Part shown: positions 25,525 to 34,721 of the stretch, piece after piece
Position numbering within the stretch: the first letter of the stretch is position 1
Layout: each line of letters begins with the position of its first letter
Assembly (NCBI GenBank): GCA_900540905.1
Contig: UQHR01000008.1
Span: forward strand, 1-64,000
Source: an uncultured Collinsella sp.
GTDB taxonomy: Bacteria > Actinomycetota > Coriobacteriia > Coriobacteriales > Coriobacteriaceae
Length of the DNA: 64,000 nucleotides
Direction of reading: 5' to 3'
Notes under the pieces: generated by a model
Told to the model about the DNA's origin: nothing
What the model saw: the letters and a program-made list of their open reading frames with translations, nothing else
Database searches by the model: none
Made by a program: the position numbers and the translations under genes

Positions 25525-27126
25525 GTGTCTGCAACCATCAAACCCTTCACCGACGAGTTCGAAGAGTATGGTCGCGATGAGTCTCGCGCATCGGGCGAGG
25601 CCTCGAGCATCTCGTTTCCGACAACGGGAGACGAGGTCCGTGCCATTTTGGAAAAGCTCCATGCCGAGCGTGTCCCGGTAACGGTTCAGGGCGCCCGAAC
25701 CGGCCTTGCCGCCGGTGCCGTGCCCCACGGCGGGCATATCCTCAATACTTCCCGTATGAATCGCTACTTGGGCCTTCGCCGCGATGAACAAGGCCAATTT
25801 CTGCTGCGCGTGGAGCCGGGCGTTGTGCTCTCGGAGCTGCGCAAGCAGCTGAGCAAGAAGGTGCTGCCGACTGCTGGTTGGGACCAGGCATCGCTTGAGG
25901 CCTACGAGGAGTTCCAAGAGGCCCCCGAGCAGTTCTTTCCCACCGATCCCACCGAGGCATCTGCCTGTCTGGGCGGCATGGCGGCATGTAACGCCTCTGG
26001 TGCCCGCAGCTACGCCTACGGTCCCATGCGCCCACATATCACGGGACTCCACGTCGCGCTGGCTGATGGCGATTTGCTTGAGCTTCAGCGCGGCGAGGTT
26101 TTTGCCCAGGGCCGCCACCTGTCGCTCGTGACGGCAGTGGGCCGTACGCTCGAGCTCGATCTTCCCGGCTATACCATGCCCAAGACAAAAAATGCCTCAG
26201 GCTATTTCGTTGCGGACGAAATGGACGCCATCGACCTCTTTATCGGTGCTTGCGGCACGCTCGGCGTTATCACCGAGCTCGAGATTGCCCTGCAGGCGGC
26301 GCCTGCGGTCGTTTGGGGTGTGAGCTGCTTTTTCGATAGCGAAGACAAGGCCGTGTCCTTTACCGATTCCGTGCGTCCCGTCCTGTCCCATGCGGCTGCC
26401 ATCGAGTACTTCGACGCTGGCGCCCTGGATATTCTACGTCGCCAGCGCGAGCAGTCGACGGCGTTTGCCTCGCTGCCGGCGCTCGACAAAGAGGCCAAGG
26501 TCTGTGTGTACGTGGAGCTCGACTGCGATGACGAGGCCCAGGCGACCGAGGAACTGTACCACCTGGGATGGGTGCTCGAGTTTGCGGGTGGCCGCGACGA
26601 TGCGACATGGGTCGCGCGCACCGAGGTTGATCGCGAGTGCCAGCGGTTCTTCCGCCATGCGGTCCCCGAGAGCGTCAATATGCTTATCGACGAGCGTCGC
26701 CGCACGGATCCCACCATCACCAAACTGGGTTCGGACATGTCGGTGCCCAATGCACGCCTTGCCGATGTCGTGGTCCTCTATCGCCGCACACTGGCCGAAA
26801 GCGGGCTTGAATCTGCTGCCTGGGGGCACATCGGTAACAACCATCTGCATGTGAACATCCTGCCGCGCGATGCGCAGGACTACCGTCGCGGTGGCGAGCT
26901 GTTTGCCCAGTGGGCTGCGGAGGTAACGGCTATGGGCGGTGCCGTTTCTGCCGAGCACGGCGTCGGCAAGATCAAGGCGGGCTTCTTAGAGACGATGTAC
27001 GGTCACGAGGCCATGGTCGAGTCGGCGCGGCTCAAGCTCCAGCTCGATCCCGACGGGCAGCTGGGTCGCGGCAACCTGTTTTCGGAGAAGCTCTTGGATG
27101 AGCTTGTCCAGAAAGGGGGCGCGTGA
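25525..27126 (+). CDS. lctD: FAD-binding (D-)lactate/glycolate dehydrogenase, LctD-like
   Basis: 533 residues, GTG start with AAGGGGGA upstream. An FAD-binding type-4 (PCMH) domain lies at about 30-240: VTVQGARTGLAAGAVPHGG, EPGVVLSEL, GTLGVITELE. The C-terminal FAD-linked oxidase domain contains AAWGHIGNNHLHVN and SAEHGVGKIK, which hold the usual substrate- and flavin-contacting histidines. The neighbours are EtfB and a ferredoxin-domain EtfA, the composition of the electron-bifurcating lactate dehydrogenase complex (Ldh/EtfAB) studied in Acetobacterium woodii. That complex oxidises lactate with NAD+ while using reduced ferredoxin. The assignment to lactate rests on this context. Confidence 0.85.
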   Translation: MSATIKPFTDEFEEYGRDESRASGEASSISFPTTGDEVRAILEKLHAERVPVTVQGARTGLAAGAVPHGGHILNTSRMNRYLGLRRDEQGQFLLRVEPGVVLSELRKQLSKKVLPTAGWDQASLEAYEEFQEAPEQFFPTDPTEASACLGGMAACNASGARSYAYGPMRPHITGLHVALADGDLLELQRGEVFAQGRHLSLVTAVGRTLELDLPGYTMPKTKNASGYFVADEMDAIDLFIGACGTLGVITELEIALQAAPAVVWGVSCFFDSEDKAVSFTDSVRPVLSHAAAIEYFDAGALDILRRQREQSTAFASLPALDKEAKVCVYVELDCDDEAQATEELYHLGWVLEFAGGRDDATWVARTEVDRECQRFFRHAVPESVNMLIDERRRTDPTITKLGSDMSVPNARLADVVVLYRRTLAESGLESAAWGHIGNNHLHVNILPRDAQDYRRGGELFAQWAAEVTAMGGAVSAEHGVGKIKAGFLETMYGHEAMVESARLKLQLDPDGQLGRGNLFSEKLLDELVQKGGA

Positions 27127-27128
27127 AG

Positions 27129-27944
27129 ATGAGCGATTTCCATATGGTGGTGTGCGTCAAGGCCGTGCCGGGCAGCACCGAGGTCAAGATGGACCCCAAG
27201 ACCAATACCATCGTGCGCGATGGCAAGCAGGCGGTCATTAATCCCTTTGATGCGAGCGCTTTGGAATGCGCGCTGGCGCTGAAAGACGACTTTATCGGCT
27301 TTGGCATGGACGTGCGCGTAACGGTGGTGTCGATGGGCATCCCCGCGACCGAGTCGCTGCTGCGCGACTGCATCGCTCGAGGTGCCGACGACGCGCTGCT
27401 GCTGACCGATCGCGCCTTTGCAGGTGCCGATACCCTGGCAACCACCTACGCCCTCAAGTGCGGCATCGAGGCGCTCGACGAGGACTTCGACCTGCTCATC
27501 TGCGGCAAGATGGCGGTGGATGGCGATACGGCGCAGATTGGTCCCGAGCTTGCCGGAGCCTTTGAGATTCCCTGCGTGACCGACGTGAGTTGCGTGCAGA
27601 GCGCGGGCTTTACGACCTGTGGCTCGCTGGCGCTCGTTCACGGATGCGATGCCGGCGAGGAGACGGTGTATCTTGAGATGCCGTGCGCGATGACGACTGC
27701 CAAGGAGATTGGCCAGTTGCGTATGCCGAGTATTGCCGGTATTCGCGCGGCGGAGGAGGCGGACGTGCGCGTGGTCAGTGCCGCCGACGTGAACGCCGAC
27801 CCCGCGCGTTGCGGTCTTGCTGGGTCGCCGACGCAGGTCGTGCGCTCGTTTGTGCCCGACCGTGACCAAACGTGCGAGGCCGTTGAGGGGACGGCGTCCG
27901 AGCAGGCGGCAAAGCTTGCCAAGATTATCGAGGGGATGGCATAG
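27129..27944 (+). CDS. etfB: Electron transfer flavoprotein beta subunit
   Basis: 271 residues from ATG 27129, 9 bases after a GGGGG ribosome binding site; a GTG at 27123 is in frame but too close to it. Motifs: VCVKAVPGSTEVK, INPFDASALECALALKD, ATESLLRDCIARGADDALLL and CGKMAVDGDTAQIGPELA. The long AMP/FAD-binding segment is typical of bifurcating EtfB proteins. It binds FAD with EtfA and passes electrons from NADH or lactate dehydrogenase. The preceding stop lies 5 bases upstream, indicating tight coupling. Confidence 0.93.
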   Translation: MSDFHMVVCVKAVPGSTEVKMDPKTNTIVRDGKQAVINPFDASALECALALKDDFIGFGMDVRVTVVSMGIPATESLLRDCIARGADDALLLTDRAFAGADTLATTYALKCGIEALDEDFDLLICGKMAVDGDTAQIGPELAGAFEIPCVTDVSCVQSAGFTTCGSLALVHGCDAGEETVYLEMPCAMTTAKEIGQLRMPSIAGIRAAEEADVRVVSAADVNADPARCGLAGSPTQVVRSFVPDRDQTCEAVEGTASEQAAKLAKIIEGMA

Positions 27945-29150
27945 ATGAGCGGACTGATTATCGATAGCGAAGCCTGTGTCGGCTGCGGTCGCTGCGTTCG
28001 CGCCTGTGCCTCGGGCGGCATCGTAGTGGAAGGCGAACGACCCAGCCGATGCGCCCGCGTAACCGACGGCTGCATCCTATGCGGTGGGTGCGTCGACGCC
28101 TGCCCTGTCAACGCTATCTCGATCGAGCGTGACGAGACCGCCGGCGCGGTTGACCTCGATGCGTATCGAGACATTTGGGTATTCGTGCAGACCGACGAGC
28201 ACGATACGGTGACTCCCGTTGCCTATGAGCTTATGGGCAAGGGCCGCGAGCTTGCCGATGCTCGTGGCTGCCGTCTGGTGGCACTGGCCGGCATGGGCCC
28301 TGAGGGTTCTCTCGGTGACCTGGAGCATCTGGTTTGCGCGGGCGCCGACGAAGTCCTGGCCTGTCGCGACGAGCGCCTGCGCCAAAACGATGCGGAGGTC
28401 TACACCCGCTTGATTTGCGATTTGGTAGCCGAACGCAAACCCGAGGCCATCCTATACGGTGCGACCGCTTTTGGCCGCGAACTGGCACCCGGCGTTGCCG
28501 TGCGTTTGCAGACGGGCCTTACGGCTGACTGCACCGTACTTTCGATGGATACGGAGACGGGACTGCTGCAACAGACGCGTCCGGCGTTTGGCGGCAACCT
28601 GATGGCCACCATTGTCTGCCCCAATCATCGTCCCCAGATGGCAACGGTGCGCCCCGGTATCTTTAAGGCTCCCGACTTCGACTACGGCCGCTCTGGCACG
28701 ATCACCCAGATATCGCTTGCGGATGATGCTAAGGCTCGTGTCGAGATCTCGATTCCCGCCGAGGAGTGGGGACAGCAGCCCTCGATCGCCAATGCCGAGT
28801 GCCTGGTCGTGGTGGGTCGCGGCATTGGTTCCAAGAAAAACCTGCCGCTGATGCGAAAACTCGCCGGGGCTCTGGGAGCCGAGCTTGGCTGCACGCGACC
28901 TGTCGTGGAGGCTGGCTGGTTGGAGTATCGCCATCAGATTGGCCAGACGGGCGTATCGGTTTCGCCTAAGCTTCTCGTGAGTATCGGTGTTTCAGGCGCC
29001 ATTCAGCATCTTGCCGGCATCGGTGGGGCGGAGTGCATTATCGCCATCAACGAGGACCCGGATGCCCCCATCTTTGGTGCTGCCCAGTACAAGGTTGTCG
29101 GCGATGCCGTCGAGGTCGTCGAGGAGCTGCTGGCCCAGCTTGAGCGCTAG
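27945..29150 (+). CDS. etfA: Electron transfer flavoprotein alpha subunit with N-terminal 2x[4Fe-4S] ferredoxin domain
   Basis: 401 residues, longer than ordinary EtfA (about 320) because of an N-terminal ferredoxin domain with two cysteine clusters, CVGCGRCVRACASG (11-24) and CILCGGCVDACPVN (about 43-56). The remainder is EtfA: GATAFGRELAPGVAVRLQTG, TRPAFGGNLMATI and the FAD-binding C terminus with VSIGVSGAIQHLAG and IAINEDPDAPIF. This fusion is characteristic of lctC in bifurcating lactate dehydrogenase clusters. It shares a CTAG tetranucleotide at the stop codon with the convergent HD gene. Confidence 0.93.
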   Translation: MSGLIIDSEACVGCGRCVRACASGGIVVEGERPSRCARVTDGCILCGGCVDACPVNAISIERDETAGAVDLDAYRDIWVFVQTDEHDTVTPVAYELMGKGRELADARGCRLVALAGMGPEGSLGDLEHLVCAGADEVLACRDERLRQNDAEVYTRLICDLVAERKPEAILYGATAFGRELAPGVAVRLQTGLTADCTVLSMDTETGLLQQTRPAFGGNLMATIVCPNHRPQMATVRPGIFKAPDFDYGRSGTITQISLADDAKARVEISIPAEEWGQQPSIANAECLVVVGRGIGSKKNLPLMRKLAGALGAELGCTRPVVEAGWLEYRHQIGQTGVSVSPKLLVSIGVSGAIQHLAGIGGAECIIAINEDPDAPIFGAAQYKVVGDAVEVVEELLAQLER

Positions 29151-29959
29151 GCGCGCGCCAGCCAGTCGCGCATCTCGTCCTTTAGACGCTCCCAGGTCGC
29201 TTGCGTGGCGGGATCGGTAAAGGAGCGCGTAATGCCAAAGGGCGCGTCGAGCAGGCGGTAGATATCGCCCTGCTCGCGCGCCAGCGCGCGGCTCGCCGGA
29301 TAGACGAGCTCAAACATAAAGCAGATGAGCCCCACCAGGTAGTCCGCGGGCTCGTCGCGTTCATCGCGTGCGACGCAGCGGTGCTCGTCAAAGGCGGCAA
29401 GTGTCGGCGACGAGAAACGGCTGCCGAGAAACGTCTTCTCGTCCACCTTGAGGATGGTGTCGACGGTGCTGTCGGCGATGGTGCGCATAATGTCGATCTT
29501 GTCACCATCGCGCACGATATCGCAGAAGCTTCGCGTGCGCACGTCGAGCTGCGCGGGTAGACGGAAATCACTGTGATAGGCAATGCTCGCTCGGATGAGC
29601 TCATCTTCTGCCGGGTCATCGATAAAGTCGCGGATGCTCGTTACGGCGGGTGCATCGGCGGGATTCTCGCCAAAGAGGACCTCGATGCCCAGCGCCGCAT
29701 GGCTCATGCTCTCGGCGTCCTTAAAGGTGTCCCAGCGTCGCAGCTGCTCAAAGCGGCCCATATCGTGTAGCAGGCCGCAAAGCCATGCCAGGTCAATATC
29801 TTCTGACGACCAGCCCTGCTCGCGCGCTACGGCATCGCATGTCTCGGCCACGTGGTACGTATGCTCGATTTTGAGCGCGATGCGTGGGTTGGTGGCGTCG
29901 TAGGCATCGGTGTAGCTTTTGAAGGCCGCGCACGCCCGGTCTCGATCGATGGCTGTCAT
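29147..29959 (-). CDS. HD-domain phosphohydrolase
   Basis: 270 residues. The metal-binding pattern of an HD hydrolase is visible: H in IEHTYHVAETCD (about 34-37), HD in LCGLLHDMGRFEQ (about 68-80) and a later D in DPAEDELIRASIAYH. It resembles stand-alone HD hydrolases acting on nucleotides or cyclic dinucleotides; the substrate is unknown. The gene is convergent with etfA: the two stop codons share the palindrome CTAG at 29147-29150, with no spacer for a terminator. Start ATG at 29959. Confidence 0.88.
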   Translation of the reverse strand: MTAIDRDRACAAFKSYTDAYDATNPRIALKIEHTYHVAETCDAVAREQGWSSEDIDLAWLCGLLHDMGRFEQLRRWDTFKDAESMSHAALGIEVLFGENPADAPAVTSIRDFIDDPAEDELIRASIAYHSDFRLPAQLDVRTRSFCDIVRDGDKIDIMRTIADSTVDTILKVDEKTFLGSRFSSPTLAAFDEHRCVARDERDEPADYLVGLICFMFELVYPASRALAREQGDIYRLLDAPFGITRSFTDPATQATWERLKDEMRDWLARA

Positions 29960-30085
29960 AATGACTTCCTAAAAAGTTGTGTCTTTCGATCCGGTGGCAA
30001 TTGTAGGTGAACTCGGTTGCTGTCGGATGATGATTCTGCCGTGTCGCTACATGCGGCTCGGAGACCTTGTCAGGATGAGAAGCGT

Positions 30086-30778
30086 ATGGTGCTCAAAATC
30101 GTTAGAACCGTCTGGCCGGTGATGCTTACCTATGTTGCAATAGGCGCGCCGTGCGGAATGATCATGGGGCAGACGGGAATGGAGCCCTGGATGGTCTTTG
30201 CCCTGAGCAGCACGTTTGTGACGGGCAGCGGTCAGTTTATGATCTGCAATCTTTGGCTGGCGGGCGTACCGGCACCTTCGATTATCGCGAGCGTTGCCGC
30301 CATCTCCTCTCGTTTTGCGCTTTACTCGGCATCGATCGCGCCGCATCTGACGGGTGCCTCGAAGCGTCAGACGCTGGCTGTTGCCGCGACACTTACCGAG
30401 GAGGCATATGGCATCTCGCTTGCCAAGTTGGTTGAAGGGGAGGATTGGGGCCCGCGCGAGTCCTTTGTGCTCAACGTGATCCTCATCGCAACATGGGGCG
30501 TTTCGTGTACGATGGGCGCCATCGTCGGCGCCGTTGTCGATGTTCCCACCGCCATTGCAGCCTTTGTCTGCACCTCGCTCTTTATCTGCCTGCTCTTTTC
30601 GCAGCGGCTGTCGCGCGGCAACGTTGTCGCGGCGGTTTCGGGTGCGGTGTCCGTCGCCGTATGCAAGTTCTTGGGCCTTGCGAATATTGCCGTGCCGGCA
30701 AGCGTCGTGGCCGGCATTGCCATTGCGCTCGCGTGCGATACTGTATTTGACGGAAGAGGTGCCCGCGATGCCCGTTAA
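30086..30778 (+). CDS. azlC: AzlC family branched-chain amino acid exporter subunit
   Basis: 230 residues from the ATG at 30086, with an AGGATGAG site about 5 bases upstream; the frame is open for 69 further bases upstream without a ribosome binding site. AzlC fold: several hydrophobic helices, PVMLTYVAIGAPCGMIMGQT, SGQFMICNLWLAG, ISSRFALYSASIAPHL and TEEAYGISL. With the small partner AzlD (overlapping by 11 bases downstream), AzlC forms an efflux system for branched-chain amino acids and analogues such as azaleucine. Confidence 0.93.
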   Translation: MVLKIVRTVWPVMLTYVAIGAPCGMIMGQTGMEPWMVFALSSTFVTGSGQFMICNLWLAGVPAPSIIASVAAISSRFALYSASIAPHLTGASKRQTLAVAATLTEEAYGISLAKLVEGEDWGPRESFVLNVILIATWGVSCTMGAIVGAVVDVPTAIAAFVCTSLFICLLFSQRLSRGNVVAAVSGAVSVAVCKFLGLANIAVPASVVAGIAIALACDTVFDGRGARDAR

Positions 30779-31091
30779 CGAGTTCTTGGTTCTGTGGCTG
30801 TCGTCGTGGGCTGCTATCGCGTTCTTTCGAATCGCGCCGGCGTTCGCCTTGCGCGGGCGGACCCTGTCGCCCCGCATTACCGAGGCCCTGGGCTATATCC
30901 CGCCCGCTGCCTTTGCCGCGCTGATCGCCAACGACTTGGTGAACCCCGGCGCGTTCGACGTGGGACTCTGGCCTGCCTTGGTTCCCTGGATTGCGGCCGC
31001 CGGCGTCGTGGCGGTGGCAATCAAGACAAAGTCGATGTTGTGGTGCTGCGTTTCGGGCATCGTGTTCTATATCGTTTTGAGCCTCGTATAG
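30768..31091 (+). CDS. azlD: AzlD family transporter subunit
   Basis: 107 residues, four hydrophobic helices, starting at the ATG at 30768 inside the end of azlC. Family features: FRIAPAFALRGR, EALGYIPPAAFAALI and the C-terminal SMLWCCVSGIVFYIVLSLV. It is the small subunit that works with AzlC. Confidence 0.92.
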   Translation: MPVNEFLVLWLSSWAAIAFFRIAPAFALRGRTLSPRITEALGYIPPAAFAALIANDLVNPGAFDVGLWPALVPWIAAAGVVAVAIKTKSMLWCCVSGIVFYIVLSLV

Positions 31092-31232
31092 GAGCAGGAC
31101 GCGTTATCGTCCCGGCCTAACGAATCGAATTTCTCACCGAGGCGGTCTGCTTCTTCTGGTACCATGGTCAAACTTTACTGTAGCAAAGCGTGACGTGGGC
31201 TTTTGTTCTGCGTCAGCGGAAATGGGGGTTTC

Positions 31233-32255
31233 ATGGCACAGGAAGCAACCGCCAACGAGCAAAAGAAATTCAAGGTCCCGCGCATCCCGGGCGACATCAT
31301 GATCTATCCCATGATCGTCGGTCTTTTGCTCAACACCTTCTGCCCGCAGGTTTTTGAGATCGGCGGCTTCTTTACGGCTGCCTGCCGCGGTGGCTCCAAT
31401 ACCATCGTCGCCGCGATCCTGCTGTTTGTGGGCGCCGGCATCAGCTTTAAGTCCACGCCGGGCGCCATCAAGACCGGCATCGTCGTGCTGATCCCCAAGC
31501 TGGTCGTCGCGGCGGCTCTCGGCCTGGGCGTGGCATATTTCTTTAACGACAACTTCCTGGGTCTGAGCTCCGTGTCTATCATCGGCGGCATCACGTTTTG
31601 CAACATGGCGCTCTATACGGGCATCATGGGCGAGTTCGGTGATGAGTCTGAGCAAGGCGCTGTCGGTATCCTGTTCTTTACGGCCGGCCCCGCCGTTACG
31701 ATGATCATCCTTGGTGTTTCGGGTCTCGCCAACATCCCCGTCGGCACCATCATCGGATCCATCCTGCCGCTTGTTATCGGCATGGTCCTGGGCAACCTGT
31801 TCCCGTTTATCAAGAACCTGCTGGTTCCCGGCGCCAATCCCGCGATCGCTGTAATTGGTTTTCAGCTCGGTGCGTCCATGAGCCTTTCGAGCTTCATCGC
31901 CGGTGGCATTTCGGGCATCCTGCTGGGCCTCATCACGCTCTTTATCGTCGGTCCCATTACCTTCGCCTTCGAGCGCCTGTGTGGCGGCAACGGTAAGGCG
32001 GCTGTGGCATGTTCCACCATTGCCGGCACGGCCATGACCACGCCGGTCGCCCTCGCCGAGGTCGCTCCGCGCTATGCCGAGCTTGCGCCCACCGCGTATG
32101 CGCAGATCGCCACCGCCGTCATCATCACGGCAATCATGGCCCCGATTCTGACCGGCTGGGTCGATAAGAAGTTCTGCCACGGCGAAGAAGATCTGTCGGT
32201 CGAAGGCGTCGAGGCTATTGAGGAGGCCGTCGCGACCGACATCGACGGCGAGTAA
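31233..32255 (+). CDS. kdgT: 2-keto-3-deoxygluconate permease (KdgT-type)
   Basis: 340 residues from ATG 31233, chosen over an in-frame start 30 bases upstream because the GGGGGT before it is the better ribosome binding site. About ten hydrophobic segments; family features MIVGLLLNTFCPQVFEIGGF, GGITFCNMALYTGIMGEFGD and AGTAMTTPVALAEVAPRY. KdgT imports 2-keto-3-deoxygluconate, a pectin and uronate breakdown product, with protons. No catabolic kdg genes are in the window. A terminator follows. A TTTACT-containing AT-rich patch around 31170 may hold its promoter. Confidence 0.88.
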   Translation: MAQEATANEQKKFKVPRIPGDIMIYPMIVGLLLNTFCPQVFEIGGFFTAACRGGSNTIVAAILLFVGAGISFKSTPGAIKTGIVVLIPKLVVAAALGLGVAYFFNDNFLGLSSVSIIGGITFCNMALYTGIMGEFGDESEQGAVGILFFTAGPAVTMIILGVSGLANIPVGTIIGSILPLVIGMVLGNLFPFIKNLLVPGANPAIAVIGFQLGASMSLSSFIAGGISGILLGLITLFIVGPITFAFERLCGGNGKAAVACSTIAGTAMTTPVALAEVAPRYAELAPTAYAQIATAVIITAIMAPILTGWVDKKFCHGEEDLSVEGVEAIEEAVATDIDGE

Positions 32256-32299
32256 CGGCCGTTACCGATAATTGATTCCGGCGTGCAATTCGCGCCGTC

Positions 32300-32345
32300 A
32301 GAGCGCCCGAACGAGAACTGTCTTACAGCAACGTTCGGGCGCTCT
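32300..32345 (+). terminator. Terminator after kdgT
   Basis: AGAGCGCCCGAACG (32300-32313) and CGTTCGGGCGCTCT (32332-32345) form a 14-bp perfect stem around an 18-nt loop. Only scattered T residues follow. Confidence 0.7.
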
Positions 32346-32443
32346 GCTATTATTCCCTTTACCCCTGCGGAGTAAGGGGCGTTTATTGCCCAGACACGAA
32401 TCGGGCGATTCTGACCACTTGGATATTGAAGGGAGGGCGTCTA

Positions 32444-33586
32444 GTGGTTAAGGCACTCAAGATCGAGATATTCCTGCTGTGCATGATTATTCTTATCGGG
32501 CTTGCCGTGCGAAGCCGTCGCTCCCTGTTCTCGAGCACCCAGCAGCTTTTGTTTAGCATGCTGGGCTACACGTCTGCTGCCTACATTTTCTTCGATATGA
32601 TCTGGACGCTCTCGGACGGCGTGAGCACTCCTGTAGGCATCACGGCCAACTGGATTTCCAACGCGGTTTCGTTTTCGCTGTTCGCCATCGCGTGCCTCAT
32701 TTGGTTTTTCTATTCCGAGACGATGCAGGGCTCACGGCTCCTGACCACGCCCTACAGGGTGGTACTTTTAACGTTGCCAACCGCATTGGTGGTCGTGCTG
32801 GCATTTACCAGCTACTGGACGCACGCTATGTTCTATATCGATGCGCAGGGCGTATATCGTCGCGGCTTTGCTTATATGATCCAGCCCAGCGTGAGCTACT
32901 GCTACGTCATATATACGTCCTTGCATGCCTTTATTCAGGCTCGAAAAGTCGAAAGCCTGCAAAAGAAGGCCATTTATCGCACCCTCGCCTTTTTTGCGGT
33001 TCCCGCTCTGGCGGGCGGTACCTTCAAGGTTTTGTTTTCGGTACCGGGCCTTTGCGTCGGTATAACGCTGAGCATCCTGCTGCTCTACATCATCTGCCAG
33101 GAGCAGCTGATCTCGACCGACCCGTTGACTGGCCTTAACAATCGCAACCGTTTTGAGACCTATATGCTGTCGCTGTTCTCGGGTACTGACCAGGCCGAGG
33201 GTGTGTATCTGCTTATGATGGACGCTGACGGCTTTAAGCAGATTAACGACCGGTATGGACATGTTGAGGGCGATCATGCCCTCCAGGTCATATCTGCTAC
33301 GCTCAAAGAGGTCTGCTCGGCGTCTGGTGGCTTTATCGCACGTTATGGTGGCGATGAGTTCGTGGTGCTTCAAAAGGCGACGGCGGAGCAGGACATCATA
33401 GACCTGTGTTCGGTGATTAACGACGAGCTCGCTCGTGCCGAGGTGCCGTATGCATTGCGGATGTCCATCGGTTACGCGTGGGTCGGCGATAGCGTTGACA
33501 CCTGGCAAGACTTACTTCGCGCTGCCGATGCGGAGCTCTACCGCGTCAAGGCCGAGAAAAAGAAAGCCGGCGTACAAATACGCTAG
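32444..33586 (+). CDS. Membrane diguanylate cyclase (GGDEF domain)
   Basis: 380 residues from the GTG at 32444, with GGGAGG 6 bases upstream. Six or seven hydrophobic helices occupy residues about 5-215. The cytoplasmic GGDEF domain follows: DPLTGLNNRNRFE, LLMMDADGFKQINDRYGH and RYGGDEFVVL (about 299-308), with catalytic residues intact, so c-di-GMP synthesis is predicted. No EAL domain. No RxxD inhibitory site five residues before GGDEF is seen (the sequence there is CSASGGFIA). The MASE-like membrane part could sense an unidentified signal. Confidence 0.9.
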   Translation: MVKALKIEIFLLCMIILIGLAVRSRRSLFSSTQQLLFSMLGYTSAAYIFFDMIWTLSDGVSTPVGITANWISNAVSFSLFAIACLIWFFYSETMQGSRLLTTPYRVVLLTLPTALVVVLAFTSYWTHAMFYIDAQGVYRRGFAYMIQPSVSYCYVIYTSLHAFIQARKVESLQKKAIYRTLAFFAVPALAGGTFKVLFSVPGLCVGITLSILLLYIICQEQLISTDPLTGLNNRNRFETYMLSLFSGTDQAEGVYLLMMDADGFKQINDRYGHVEGDHALQVISATLKEVCSASGGFIARYGGDEFVVLQKATAEQDIIDLCSVINDELARAEVPYALRMSIGYAWVGDSVDTWQDLLRAADAELYRVKAEKKKAGVQIR

Positions 33587-33609
33587 AAAAAGGGCACACG
33601 CTTGCGTGC
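33587..33609 (-). terminator. Probable terminator of the DMT transporter gene
   Basis: Read on the minus strand: a 6-bp hairpin (33594-33609) followed by CC and five T residues. It abuts the stop codon of the GGDEF gene. Confidence 0.5.
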
Positions 33610-33686
33610 ATGGCGGCCCTCGGCTCTCCGATGTACTCCATTAAGCTAAAGCATGTGAATCCCCTCTACTAAATAAGGGCAGTTCG

Positions 33687-34622
33687 TTAGACCTTTTTGG
33701 GCCTGTTAACAATGATGATGCCGCTGCAGACCAAGAGCAGGGCAACGATGACAGTAACGGGGCTCGTGCCGGCGCCCTCGCCAAGCAGCAGTGCGCTCAG
33801 CAGTACGCCAAAGACCGGGTTCATAAACCCAAAGACCGAGACGCGGCTGACGGGGTTGACGGCAAGCAGCCGCGACCACAGCGAGTAGGCGACCGCGGAG
33901 ATAAGCGCCATGTAGATGATGAGCGCGATGGCGGGGACAATCGCCGTGGGGGAGAGCGCTCCACCCATCAAAAAGCCGATGGCGGTGAGGACCAGGCCGC
34001 CGACCAAGAACTGCCACCCGGCAAGCAAGACGCCGTCGTGCTTGCGCGAGAAGATGCCGATCAGGCAGGTCGAAAGAGCACCCGCGACAGTGGAGGCTAG
34101 GATAAAGCCCTCGCCATCGAGCCTGAAGCCAAAGGTGCCATCCGCGCCCGAAAGGTTGACGAGCGCGACGCCGGCAAAGCCCAGCGCACAGCCAAGCACC
34201 TTGGCCGTATTGAGCTTCTCGGTGTGAAATGCCAGGGCGGCAAAGAGGATTGCGAGGAAGTTGGCGCTGGCCTCGATGATGGAGCTCGACATGGCGCTGG
34301 CGCGTGAGAGGCCCAGATAGAAAAAGAAGTACTGCCCGATAGTCTGGAAGAGCGACAAGACAAAGATGGGTTTGATGTCGCGCGCTTGCGGTATGAGGGG
34401 GCGGCGTTGGGCCGCGCTCATCCCAACGATAACCAGGGCGCCGGCAAGCGTAAAGCGTAAACCTGCAAAGAGCAGCTGCGAAGCGCTATCGTGCGCTGGG
34501 ATACCAAAGAGTGCGTAGCCGATCTTGATGCAGGGAAAGGCCGATCCCCAGAGTGCACAGCAAACAAGACAGCCCAGGATGAGTCCGGGCAGGGTGGCGA
34601 GATACGGCTTGCGGCTTTCCAT
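33687..34622 (-). CDS. DMT family transporter (EamA domains)
   Basis: 311 residues from the ATG at 34622, which has AGGAAGGA upstream. Ten hydrophobic helices form two EamA repeats; CALWGSAFPCIKIGY starts the first, and YSLWSRLLAVNPVSRVSVFG and FMNPVFGVLLSALLLGEG lie in the second. Drug/metabolite superfamily exporters carry amino acids, nucleobases or metabolites; the substrate is not predictable. It lies downstream of purL on the same strand but behind purL's terminator. Confidence 0.92.
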   Translation of the reverse strand: MESRKPYLATLPGLILGCLVCCALWGSAFPCIKIGYALFGIPAHDSASQLLFAGLRFTLAGALVIVGMSAAQRRPLIPQARDIKPIFVLSLFQTIGQYFFFYLGLSRASAMSSSIIEASANFLAILFAALAFHTEKLNTAKVLGCALGFAGVALVNLSGADGTFGFRLDGEGFILASTVAGALSTCLIGIFSRKHDGVLLAGWQFLVGGLVLTAIGFLMGGALSPTAIVPAIALIIYMALISAVAYSLWSRLLAVNPVSRVSVFGFMNPVFGVLLSALLLGEGAGTSPVTVIVALLLVCSGIIIVNRPKKV

Positions 34623-34647
34623 GATGTCCTTCCTGTATGCGCGAAGC

Positions 34648-34684
34648 AAAAAAGAACCCGCCACCGGGGGTGCCGGTGGCGGGT
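34648..34684 (-). terminator. Terminator of purL
   Basis: ACCCGCCACCGG and CCGGTGGCGGGT form a 12-bp stem with a 5-nt loop, followed on the minus strand by TCTTTTTT. Strong rho-independent terminator. Confidence 0.85.
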
Positions 34685-34721
34685 GTTGTTACCCGAGGGG
34701 ATTGTACCCGATGGGAAAGCT

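Noticed and set aside
33610..33665. tRNA-like stretch (TAGCTTAATGG on the minus strand)
   Set aside because: Resembles a D-arm only; no acceptor, anticodon or T-arm stems pair.
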